Assembly (NCBI GenBank): GCA_021805485.1
Contig: JAJZFF010000386.1
Coordinates: 1-5,622, forward strand
Origin: Pseudomonadota bacterium
GTDB taxonomy: Bacteria; Pseudomonadota; Alphaproteobacteria; Acetobacterales; Acetobacteraceae
Direction: 5' to 3'
Length of the DNA stretch: 5,622 nucleotides
The notes under the pieces: model-generated
Seen by the model: the letters and a program-made list of their open reading frames with translations, nothing else
What the model was told of the DNA's origin: nothing
Databases searched by the model: none
Shown here: in pieces, positions 1-5,226 of the stretch
Position numbering within the stretch: position 1 is the first letter of the stretch
Layout of the letters: every line of letters starts with the position of its first letter
Program-made: the position numbers and the translations under genes

Positions 1-544
1 GGTCCGGCTCCGCCGGCACCACGGTCAGCTGGATGAACGGTTCGCCGCGGCGGAACACATGCGTCACCCCCTCCGGCGGCGCCTTGAAGACGACGAAGGA
101 GATCATCGGCCACCACTGGGTCCGCAGCAGCGCCGGCACGGCGAGCGGCACGTCGTCCGCGCCGGAGGTGTAATAGCGCGGATGCGGCTCGACCCGCACC
201 GCCATCGGCTCGTCCACCGCCATGTCGAGCAGCAGCTGGTGCGTGTAATACCCCTCGCCGAACGGGCGGAAGGGCGGCCAGTTGATGCCGGTGCAGGGGT
301 CCGGGCCCCAGTCGCTCTCCAGCGTGACCACCCCGTCGCGGCGGCCGACGCGGAGTTCGTTGTCATAGGGATAGAAGAGTTCGATCCCGTATTGCGCGCC
401 CTCGATGAAGGGCATGCAGTGCCAGGGCTGTTCGTGCGCGCCGTCGCGCCGCGGCTGGGGTTCGCCCCCCCAGCCCGGCACCTCGAGCTTGGTGCGCCGC
501 GGCGCCAGTCCCGGTTCGAAAAAGCGCAGCCTGACCGTCGTCAC
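1..544 (-). CDS. Hypothetical protein resembling DUF6065 family, 3' end cut by window
   Basis: Open from the GTG at 544-542 to the left edge with no stop, giving 181 residues. The start is fixed by GGAGG at 554-550, five bases upstream; the first in-frame ATG is only at codon 44. The layout resembles DUF6065 proteins as I remember them: an N-terminal strand (RLRFFEPG), a Trp/Pro-rich stretch before YGIELFYPYDNEL (about 52-64), a central FGEGYYTHQLLLDM (95-108), a Trp-containing LLRTQWWPMISF (139-150), and near the end a Gly-Glu-Pro-Phe turn (RRGEPFIQLTVVP, 166-177). No catalytic motif, signal peptide or membrane segment is visible, so it is probably cytosolic. The family has no known function to my knowledge. 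It lies 29 bp downstream of the histidine-rich exported protein and is probably co-transcribed with it. The gene is near certain; the family name is a moderate-confidence call. Confidence 0.75.
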   Translation of the reverse strand, partial: MTTVRLRFFEPGLAPRRTKLEVPGWGGEPQPRRDGAHEQPWHCMPFIEGAQYGIELFYPYDNELRVGRRDGVVTLESDWGPDPCTGINWPPFRPFGEGYYTHQLLLDMAVDEPMAVRVEPHPRYYTSGADDVPLAVPALLRTQWWPMISFVVFKAPPEGVTHVFRRGEPFIQLTVVPAEPD

Positions 545-549
545 CCGAT

Positions 550-554
550 CCTCC
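550..554 (-). promoter_or_regulatory. Ribosome binding site fixing the GTG start at 544
   Basis: On the minus strand GGAGG occupies 554-550, followed by five bases and then GTG at 544-542. No ATG or TTG in this frame has comparable spacing, so this site decides the start of the DUF6065-like gene. Confidence 0.7.
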
Positions 555-573
555 GTCGTTGCCCGTCGCGGCC

Positions 574-927
574 TCAGTACCAGCCGGGCCGGTAATACCA
601 CCCGTAATAGCCGTAATACCCGTGATGATGGTGATGATGGTGGTGGTGATGGTGGTGGTAATAGAACCGGCGATACGCGTTGTGATGATGGTGGTGGTGG
701 TGATGGTCCACCTGCTCCAGCCGCGCCGCCGGCGCCTGCGTCCCCTCGCGCGCCAGCAGGGCGTCATGCGCGCGCAGGATCACGCCCGGCGCCGCCACCG
801 GCGCCAGCAGTTCGGCGTAGGATGCGGCCTCCGGCAGTGGCGCCGCCTCCGCGCTCGCGGCATGGAGGGGCGATGCGGCGGCGAGGCCGGCCATCGCGCC
901 AAGCAGTCCGATCGTCTTGCGTTCCAT
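574..927 (-). CDS. Small exported histidine-rich protein (H8 and H12 runs), putative metal binder
   Basis: A complete 117-residue protein starting at ATG 927-925, with an AAGGAGA ribosome binding site about six bases upstream. Residues 1-23 form a Sec-type signal peptide: Lys/Arg at 3-4, a hydrophobic core GLLGAMAGLAAA, and a likely cut after Leu-His-Ala 23 or Ala-Ser-Ala 26. A short Ala-rich, possibly helical segment (27-73) follows. Then come eight His (75-82), the linker NAYRRFYY, twelve His (91-102), and an aromatic tail with seven Tyr and two Trp in 15 residues. There are no Cys residues. I do not recognise a named family. His runs of this kind bind Ni, Zn, Cu or Co in known metallochaperones and urease or hydrogenase accessory proteins, so a periplasmic metal buffer is plausible but inferred. 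The stop lies 29 bp before the next minus-strand gene, suggesting an operon. No metal transporter is visible nearby. Confidence 0.85.
   Translation of the reverse strand: MERKTIGLLGAMAGLAAASPLHAASAEAAPLPEAASYAELLAPVAAPGVILRAHDALLAREGTQAPAARLEQVDHHHHHHHHNAYRRFYYHHHHHHHHHHHHGYYGYYGWYYRPGWY
622..657 (-). repeat. CAC/CAT codon tract encoding 12 histidines
   Basis: Twelve consecutive His codons (seven CAC, five CAT) form an imperfect trinucleotide repeat inside the histidine-rich gene. The mixture of the two codons means the tract is not a pure microsatellite, but it is a plausible site of slippage in whole codons, which would change the run length without shifting the frame. Confidence 0.85.
682..705 (-). 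repeat. CAC/CAT codon tract encoding 8 histidines
   Basis: Eight consecutive His codons (five CAC, three CAT), separated from the longer tract by eight codons for NAYRRFYY. The similar codon mixture and the Tyr-Tyr context suggest that the two tracts may have arisen by duplication or repeat expansion. Confidence 0.85.
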
Positions 928-982
928 CCTCGATCTCCTTTCGATCGCTGAGCCGAACTAAATCCGCGGCAATGGCATTTCT

Positions 983-1011
983 GTGACCAGCCCGCCGGCG
1001 CGGTCTTTAAA
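983..1011 (+). promoter_or_regulatory. Weak candidate promoter for the acyl-CoA dehydrogenase gene
   Basis: GTGACC (983-988) and TTTAAA (1006-1011) lie 17 bp apart, each matching the sigma70 hexamers at four of six positions. The TTTAAA lies in the most AT-rich stretch of the divergent intergenic region. This would give a leader of roughly 75 bases. The match is weak and could be chance. I found no convincing promoter on the opposite strand for the histidine-rich gene. Confidence 0.25.
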
Positions 1012-1091
1012 TTCCTGTCATGAACCCGCCGCCGCGGGGTTTCCCGCCGCCCCGCCGGTGGCTATCCTTGCCGTAAACGGAAGGAACCCCC

Positions 1092-2252
1092 ATGGCGCTC
1101 GATTCGGAAAGCTTCGACATCCTGCTCGCAACCATCGACCGCTTCGTGCGCGAACGCCTGGTGCCCGCCGAGAACGAGGTCGAGGAGCAGGACGACGTGC
1201 CGGCGCCGATCGTCGCCGAGATGAAGGAGCTCGGCCTGTTCGGCCTGTCGATCCCCGAGGAGCATGGCGGCATCGGCCTGTCGATGGCGCAGGAATGCGA
1301 GGTGGTCCACCGTCTCGGCCAGACCTCCCTCGCCTTCCGCTCGGTGATCGGCTCGAATGTCGGCATCGGCTCGCAGGGCATCCTGATGGACGGCACCGCG
1401 GCGCAGAAGGCCGAATACCTGCCGCGCGTGGCCAGCGGCGAGCTGATCATGTCCTTCGCCCTGACCGAGCCCGATGCCGGGTCGGACGCCGCCTCGCTGA
1501 CCACCCGCGCCGAGCGCGACGGCGAGGACTACATCCTCAACGGCGCCAAGCGCTACATCACCAACGCCCCCCGCGCCGGCGGCTTCACGCTGATGGCGCG
1601 CACCGGCGGGCCGGGGGCTTCGGGCATCTCCGCCTTCATCGTCCCGGCCGACACGCCCGGCCTGAAGCTCGGCCGCCCCGACCGCAAGATGGGCCAGCGC
1701 GGCACCAAGACCTGCGACGTCATCCTGGAAAACGCCCGCGTGCCGGCGGCGAACATCATCGGCGGCGTGCCCGGCCAGGGCTTCCGCACCGCGATGAAGG
1801 TGCTCGACCGCGGGCGCCTGCACATCGCCGCCGTCGCCTGCGGCATGGCCCGCCGCCTGCAGGACGAGGCGATCGCCTATGCCCGCGAGCGCCGCCAGTT
1901 CGGCCGGCCGATCGGCGAGTTCCAGCTCGTCCAGGCCATGCTCGCCGATTCCGAGGCCGAGCTGTCCGCCGGCTGGGCGCTGGTGCGCGACATCGCCCGC
2001 GCCTATGACGACCGCGCCGCCGGCGCGCCGGTCGCCGACCTGCCGATGCGCGCCTCCTGCGCCAAGATGTTCTGCACCGAGATGGTCGGCCGCGTCGCCG
2101 ACCGCGCGGTGCAGGTGCATGGCGGCGCCGGCTACATGGCCGAATACAAGGTCGAGCGCTTCTATCGCGATGTCCGCCTGCTCCGCCTCTACGAGGGCAC
2201 GACGCAGATCCAGCAGATGATCATCGGCCGCGCCCTGGTCAGCCCGCGCTGA
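1092..2252 (+). CDS. Acyl-CoA dehydrogenase family protein
   Basis: A FAD-dependent flavoenzyme that oxidises an acyl-CoA to the trans-2-enoyl-CoA and passes electrons to electron-transfer flavoprotein; cytosolic. At 386 residues it has the standard family length. The N-terminal helical domain (about 1-118) is followed by the first family signature, SFALTEPDAGSDAASL (121-136), in the beta domain, then the MGQRGTKTCDVILENARVP segment (200-218). The C-terminal helical domain contains RRQFGRPIGEFQLVQAMLAD (267-286), second-signature residues QVHGGAGYMAEYKVERFYRD (341-360), and YEGTTQIQ (367-374). Glu368 occupies the catalytic-base position used by short- and medium-chain and glutaryl-CoA enzymes. 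GGAAGGA at 1079-1085 is the ribosome binding site for the ATG at 1092. Substrate chain length cannot be read from sequence alone. It lies 75 bp upstream of gntR, which has its own candidate promoter, so membership in that cluster is uncertain. Confidence 0.95.
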   Translation: MALDSESFDILLATIDRFVRERLVPAENEVEEQDDVPAPIVAEMKELGLFGLSIPEEHGGIGLSMAQECEVVHRLGQTSLAFRSVIGSNVGIGSQGILMDGTAAQKAEYLPRVASGELIMSFALTEPDAGSDAASLTTRAERDGEDYILNGAKRYITNAPRAGGFTLMARTGGPGASGISAFIVPADTPGLKLGRPDRKMGQRGTKTCDVILENARVPAANIIGGVPGQGFRTAMKVLDRGRLHIAAVACGMARRLQDEAIAYARERRQFGRPIGEFQLVQAMLADSEAELSAGWALVRDIARAYDDRAAGAPVADLPMRASCAKMFCTEMVGRVADRAVQVHGGAGYMAEYKVERFYRDVRLLRLYEGTTQIQQMIIGRALVSPR

Positions 2253-2268
2253 GCCCGCCGCGCCGGGT

Positions 2269-2297
2269 TTGACGCCGACGCCCGCCTGCCGCAGAAT
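2269..2297 (+). promoter_or_regulatory. Candidate sigma70-type promoter for the gntR cluster
   Basis: TTGACG (2269-2274, five of six matches to the -35 consensus) and CAGAAT (2292-2297, four of six matches to the -10) are separated by exactly 17 bp in the 75 bp gap before gntR. Transcription would begin near 2304, inside the perfect palindrome that follows. The spacing and position are good, though promoters in GC-rich alphaproteobacteria are hard to call by eye. Confidence 0.5.
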
Positions 2298-2311
2298 TTC
2301 GGAATTCCGAA
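2298..2311 (+). promoter_or_regulatory. Perfect 14-bp palindrome, likely GntR operator
   Basis: TTCGGAATTCCGAA is its own reverse complement. It lies immediately after the candidate -10 element and 16 bp before the gntR start codon. It is unusually AT-rich for this window, so it stands out from background. A dimeric winged-helix regulator bound here would block the start of transcription, so autorepression by the adjacent GntR protein is the natural reading. That reading is an inference; the palindrome itself is directly visible. Confidence 0.65.
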
Positions 2312-2317
2312 TGCGGT

Positions 2318-2322
2318 GGGAG
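2318..2322 (+). promoter_or_regulatory. Ribosome binding site fixing the gntR start at ATG 2328
   Basis: GGGAG lies five bases before the ATG at 2328. The alternative in-frame GTG at 2316 overlaps this site and would have no ribosome binding site of its own, so the ATG is preferred. Confidence 0.6.
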
Positions 2323-2327
2323 CGCGC

Positions 2328-2987
2328 ATGGAGCCGATCGAAACCGGCGAAACGCTGATCGACAAGGTCTACGAACGCGTGGTGGAGGCCATCGCCGATG
2401 GCGCCCTGCTGCCCGGCATGCGCATCCGCCAGGGCGAGCTGGCCGCCCGTCTCGGCGTCTCCCGCCAGCCGGTCAGTCACGCGCTGCATCTGCTGCACCG
2501 CCAGGGCCTGCTGCGCGAAAGCGGCCGCAAGGGCTTCGAGATCGCGCCGGTCGACCCCGAACGCGTCGCCCAGATCTACGATGTCCGCGCCGCTCTCGAC
2601 GGCCTCGCCGCCCGCCGCGCCGCCGCCCGGCGGGATGCGGCCGCGCTCGCCGAACTCGACGCCATCGCCGCCGCCGCCGGCAGCGCCGCCGGCGCCTCGG
2701 CGCTGCTGCGGCTCGACCTCGCCTTCCACCGCACGCTCTACCGCGCCTCCGGCAACCCGGTCTTCGAGACGATGACCGGCCCGCATTTCCCCGCCCTCGC
2801 CCGCGCCATGGCGGCGGTGCTGGAGACCGAAGACTACCGCGCCCGGGCCTGGCGCGAGCACGCCGAAATCCTCGCCCGCGTGCGCGCGGGCGACGAGGCG
2901 GGGGCCGAGGCGGCGGCGCGCGACCATGCAAGCATCGCCGGCGAGATCACCGCCCGCCGCCTCGCCGAACACGCGCGGGCGGCCTGA
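2328..2987 (+). CDS. GntR family transcriptional regulator, FCD (FadR-type) subfamily
   Basis: A 219-residue DNA-binding regulator. The N-terminal winged helix-turn-helix spans about 8-75, with the recognition region ELAARLGVSRQPVSHALHLL (37-56) and the wing LLRESGRKGFEIAPVD. The C-terminal FCD ligand domain spans about 80-205. It keeps the Asp plus three His expected of metal-binding FCD proteins: Asp130 and His134 in DLAFHRTLYRASGN, His178 in WREHAEIL, and His200 in ARDHASIAGE. This implies that a metal, usually Zn or Ni, helps bind a carboxylate effector, as known for the family. The length is normal. It precedes the dioxygenase gene by 29 bp on the same strand, so it probably controls the downstream module and, through the palindrome at 2298-2311, itself. 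The effector is unknown; most relatives repress sugar-acid, amino-acid or organic-acid catabolism. Confidence 0.93.
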   Translation: MEPIETGETLIDKVYERVVEAIADGALLPGMRIRQGELAARLGVSRQPVSHALHLLHRQGLLRESGRKGFEIAPVDPERVAQIYDVRAALDGLAARRAAARRDAAALAELDAIAAAAGSAAGASALLRLDLAFHRTLYRASGNPVFETMTGPHFPALARAMAAVLETEDYRARAWREHAEILARVRAGDEAGAEAAARDHASIAGEITARRLAEHARAA

Positions 2988-3016
2988 CCCCCATCAACCA
3001 GACAGGAGGAAACGAC

Positions 3017-3823
3017 ATGAAACTCACCCCGCAGCAGATCGAGGATTTCCACCGCGAGGGCTGGCTGTTCCTGCCCGAGCTGTTCACCCCCGAGGAGGTG
3101 GCGCTGCTCAAGCGGGAATCCGAGGCGATCTACCGCGAGCATCGCCCGGAAGTGTGGCGCGAGAAGAACGGCGCGCCGCGCACCGCCTTCGCCGCGCATA
3201 CTTATAACGAGGCCTTCGGCACGCTCGGCGCGCATCCGCGGCTGATCGGGCCGGTCGAGCAGATCTTCGGCGAGCAGGTCTACATGCACCAGTACAAGAT
3301 CAACGCGAAGGCGGCCTTCACCGGCGAGGTGTGGCAGTGGCACCAGGATTACGGCACCTGGAAGCGCGATGACGGCATGCCCGAGCCGCGGGCGATGAAC
3401 ATCTCGGTGTTCCTCGACGAGGTGATGCCGATCAACGGCCCGCTGCTGCTGGTGCCGCGCAGCCACAATGCCGGCGACCTGGAAGCGAGCCACGATGTCG
3501 AGACCACGTCCTACCCGCTCTGGACGCTGGACGAGGCGACGGTGAGCCGGCTCGTCGCCGAGGGCGGGATCGTCGCCCCCACCGGCAAGCCGGGCGGCGT
3601 GCTGATGTTCCACGGCAATCTCGTGCATGGCTCGGCCGGGAACATCACGCCCTATCCGCGCCGCATCGTCTATCTCACGCTCAACGCGGTCTCCAACCAC
3701 ATCCGCACGCCGACGCGGCCGGAGTTCATCGCGCATCAGGATTTCGCGCCGATCGTGCCGGTGGCCGACGACGCGCTGGCGCGGCTGGCGGCGGCATCCC
3801 AGCCCCGCGCCGCGGCCGAATAA
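3017..3823 (+). CDS. PhyH-family Fe(II)/2-oxoglutarate dioxygenase, ectoine-hydroxylase-like branch
   Basis: A 268-residue cytosolic enzyme expected to hydroxylate a small molecule using O2 and 2-oxoglutarate. The iron triad is visible: His109 and Asp111 in WHQD, and His204 in LVHGSAGN. Arg215 in ITPYPRR is the expected 2-oxoglutarate-binding Arg. The strand VYMHQYKINAK (88-98) and residues 106-122 (WQWHQDYGTWKRDDGMP) follow the EctD pattern, with Trp, Thr-Trp and Asp-Gly-Met-Pro kept. However, Ser next to the first ligand is Gln, Glu before Thr is Gly, and His after Trp is Lys. There are no ectABC genes here, so it is probably not ectoine hydroxylase. AGGAGG at 3004-3009, seven bases upstream, is the strongest ribosome binding site in the window. 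The next gene starts four bases after its stop, implying translational coupling and a shared pathway. The substrate is unknown. Confidence 0.92.
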   Translation: MKLTPQQIEDFHREGWLFLPELFTPEEVALLKRESEAIYREHRPEVWREKNGAPRTAFAAHTYNEAFGTLGAHPRLIGPVEQIFGEQVYMHQYKINAKAAFTGEVWQWHQDYGTWKRDDGMPEPRAMNISVFLDEVMPINGPLLLVPRSHNAGDLEASHDVETTSYPLWTLDEATVSRLVAEGGIVAPTGKPGGVLMFHGNLVHGSAGNITPYPRRIVYLTLNAVSNHIRTPTRPEFIAHQDFAPIVPVADDALARLAAASQPRAAAE

Positions 3824-3827
3824 GGCG

Positions 3828-5159
3828 ATGAACCTCTCCCACCTCCTCGCCGCCCGGGCCGACGCCGGGCGGCCGGTCCGCGTGCTGCTGATCGGCGCCG
3901 GGAAATTCGGCTCGATGTTCCTCTCGCAGGTGCCGCACACCAGGGGCATCGAGGTCGCCGCCATCGCCGATCTGCGGCCGGACGGCGCGCGCGCCGCGTG
4001 CCGCGCCGTTGGCTGGGACGAGGCGCTGATCGCCGCCACAATCTTCACCGACGATGCAACCGCCGAACTGCGGCGCGAGGATATCGACGTGGTGATCGAG
4101 GCGACGGGCAACCCGCCGGCCGGCATCGCCCACGCGCGCGCCGCCTTCGCGGCCGGCAAGCCGGTGGTGATGGTCAATGTCGAGGCCGATGCGCTGGCCG
4201 GCCCGCTGCTCGCCGCCGAGGCGGATGCGGCGGGGGTGACCTATTCGCTCGCCTATGGCGACCAGCCCGCCCTCGTCGCCGAGATGGTGGACTGGGCGCG
4301 GGCCTGCGGATTTTCCGTGGTCGCCGCCGGCAAGGGGACGAAATACCTGCCGCTCTATCATGGCGTGACCCCGGACACGGTCTGGCAGCATTATGGGCTG
4401 ACGGCGGAACAGGCGCGCGAGGGCGGGATGAACCCGCAAATGTTCAACTCCTTCCTCGACGGCACCAAATCCGCGATCGAGATGGCGGCGATCGCCAATG
4501 CGACGGGGCTGGACGTGCCCTCGTCGGGCCTGCATTTCCCCGCCTGTGGGGTGGACGACCTGCCGCATCTGCTGCGCCCGCGCGCGGCCGGCGGGGTGCT
4601 GGAGCGATCCGGCATGGTCGAGGTGATCTCCTCGCTGGAGCGCGACGGGCGGCCGGTGTTCCGCGACCTGCGCTGGGGCGTCTATGCGGTGTTCGAGGCG
4701 CCGAACGACTACGCCGCCGCCTGCTTCGCGCAGTACGGGCTTAAGACCGACGCCTCCGGCCGCTACGCCGCGATGTACAAACCCTATCACCTGATCGGCC
4801 TGGAGCTGAACGTCTCGGTGCTCTCGGTCGCCCTGCGCGGCGAGCCGACCGGGCGGCCGCGCGGCTTTGCCGGCGATGTCGTCGCCATCGCCAAGCGGGA
4901 TCTGGCGGCGGGCGAAGTGCTCGATGGCGAGGGCGGCTACACGGTGTGGGGCAAGCTGCTGCCGGCGCGGGCGAGCCTTGCCGCCGGCGCCCTGCCGATC
5001 GGCCTCGCCCATCACGCGCGGCTGCGGCGCGGCATCGCCGAGGGCGAGGTGGTGGGCTGGGACGACGTCGATTTCGCCGCCGCCGGATCGGCGCTGCAAA
5101 CGGCGATCGCGGCACGCCGGGAGATGGAGCGGCGCTTCGCCGCCCCCCGCGCCGCCTGA
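3828..5159 (+). CDS. Homoserine-dehydrogenase-like NAD(P) oxidoreductase with C-terminal SAF domain
   Basis: A 443-residue cytosolic oxidoreductase. The N-terminal Rossmann fold has GAGKFG at 23-28, the strand-end Asp in AAIADLRPD (44-52), and VVIEATGNPPAG (88-99) followed by AGKPVVMVNVEAD. The middle catalytic region (about 140-345) includes AYGDQPALV, AGKGTKYLP and NPQMFNSFLDGTKSAIEMA. The C-terminal SAF-like domain (about 348-417) begins VVAIAKRDLAAGEVL. This architecture is that of COG4091, which includes Brucella abortus DRL, a DXR-like reductoisomerase of the MEP isoprenoid pathway; many relatives have no assigned reaction. ATG 3828 is chosen because it lies four bases after the dioxygenase stop; the frame stays open upstream only because it overlaps that gene. 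The ribosome binding site is weak (AAGG), consistent with coupled translation. The pairing with a dioxygenase suggests a two-step conversion of one substrate rather than isoprenoid synthesis, but this is inferred. Confidence 0.9.
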   Translation: MNLSHLLAARADAGRPVRVLLIGAGKFGSMFLSQVPHTRGIEVAAIADLRPDGARAACRAVGWDEALIAATIFTDDATAELRREDIDVVIEATGNPPAGIAHARAAFAAGKPVVMVNVEADALAGPLLAAEADAAGVTYSLAYGDQPALVAEMVDWARACGFSVVAAGKGTKYLPLYHGVTPDTVWQHYGLTAEQAREGGMNPQMFNSFLDGTKSAIEMAAIANATGLDVPSSGLHFPACGVDDLPHLLRPRAAGGVLERSGMVEVISSLERDGRPVFRDLRWGVYAVFEAPNDYAAACFAQYGLKTDASGRYAAMYKPYHLIGLELNVSVLSVALRGEPTGRPRGFAGDVVAIAKRDLAAGEVLDGEGGYTVWGKLLPARASLAAGALPIGLAHHARLRRGIAEGEVVGWDDVDFAAAGSALQTAIAARREMERRFAAPRAA

Positions 5160-5165
5160 GGAAGC

Positions 5166-5204
5166 GCCGTCGCGCCGCTTGATCTCGATCAACGACGCGG
5201 CGGC
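5166..5204 (+). other. Extended imperfect stem-loop enclosing the FNR box
   Basis: Positions 5166-5174 (GCCGTCGCG) can pair with 5196-5204 (CGCGGCGGC) over nine base pairs, one of them a G-T (G-U in RNA) wobble. A small internal loop (CCGC against CGA) then leads to the FNR-box stem TTGAT/ATCAA closed by a CTCG loop. It starts seven bases after the SAF oxidoreductase stop and could stabilise or help end that transcript. No T-run follows, so it is not a standard intrinsic terminator. In such GC-rich sequence part of the outer stem may be chance. Confidence 0.4.
5179..5192 (+). promoter_or_regulatory. FNR/Anr-type box upstream of hemN
   Basis: TTGATCTCGATCAA matches the FNR consensus TTGAT-N4-ATCAA at every defined position. 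It lies in the 67 bp gap before the oxygen-independent coproporphyrinogen oxidase gene, a well-known target of FNR, Anr and FnrL in proteobacteria. Activation under low oxygen is therefore expected. Its centre is 41.5 bp upstream of the A of the start codon. No obvious -10 hexamer is visible between the box and the gene. Confidence 0.8.
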
Positions 5205-5226
5205 CCCGGCAGCCCAGAGAGAAGGC

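Noticed and set aside
622..705. Poly-His as an engineered affinity tag or vector sequence
   Set aside because: There are two interrupted runs with mixed codons inside a gene with a natural signal peptide and an aromatic tail, and host-like GC-rich flanks. No cloning-site or vector features surround it.
405..986. Plus-strand open frame across the histidine-rich gene
   Set aside because: It reads the His tracts as Asp/Gly-rich repeats, has no ribosome binding site, and lies antisense to two genes with good starts.
1023..1041. AACCC/GGGTT inverted repeat in the divergent intergenic region, considered as an operator or terminator
   Set aside because: It has only five base pairs around a nine-base GC-rich loop, with no T-run; this is expected by chance in such sequence.
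2253..2268. Possible terminator after the acyl-CoA dehydrogenase gene
   Set aside because: Only a CCCG/CGGG four-base stem is visible with a three-base T-run; too weak to call.
2316..2327. GTG start for gntR, four codons earlier
   Set aside because: It overlaps the GGGAG ribosome binding site of the ATG at 2328 and adds only MGAR, with no binding site of its own.
1062..2972. Long minus-strand open frame of 636 codons opposite the acyl-CoA dehydrogenase and gntR genes
   Set aside because: It is an antisense shadow of two well-recognised plus-strand genes. Its Gly/Ala/His/Arg-rich composition shows no domain, and such frames stay open because of the strong GC bias.
3627..3827. Upstream extension of the SAF oxidoreductase frame
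   Set aside because: The extra 67 residues overlap the dioxygenase gene, are Arg/Ser-rich and unlike any family N terminus. ATG 3828 gives the normal Rossmann start.
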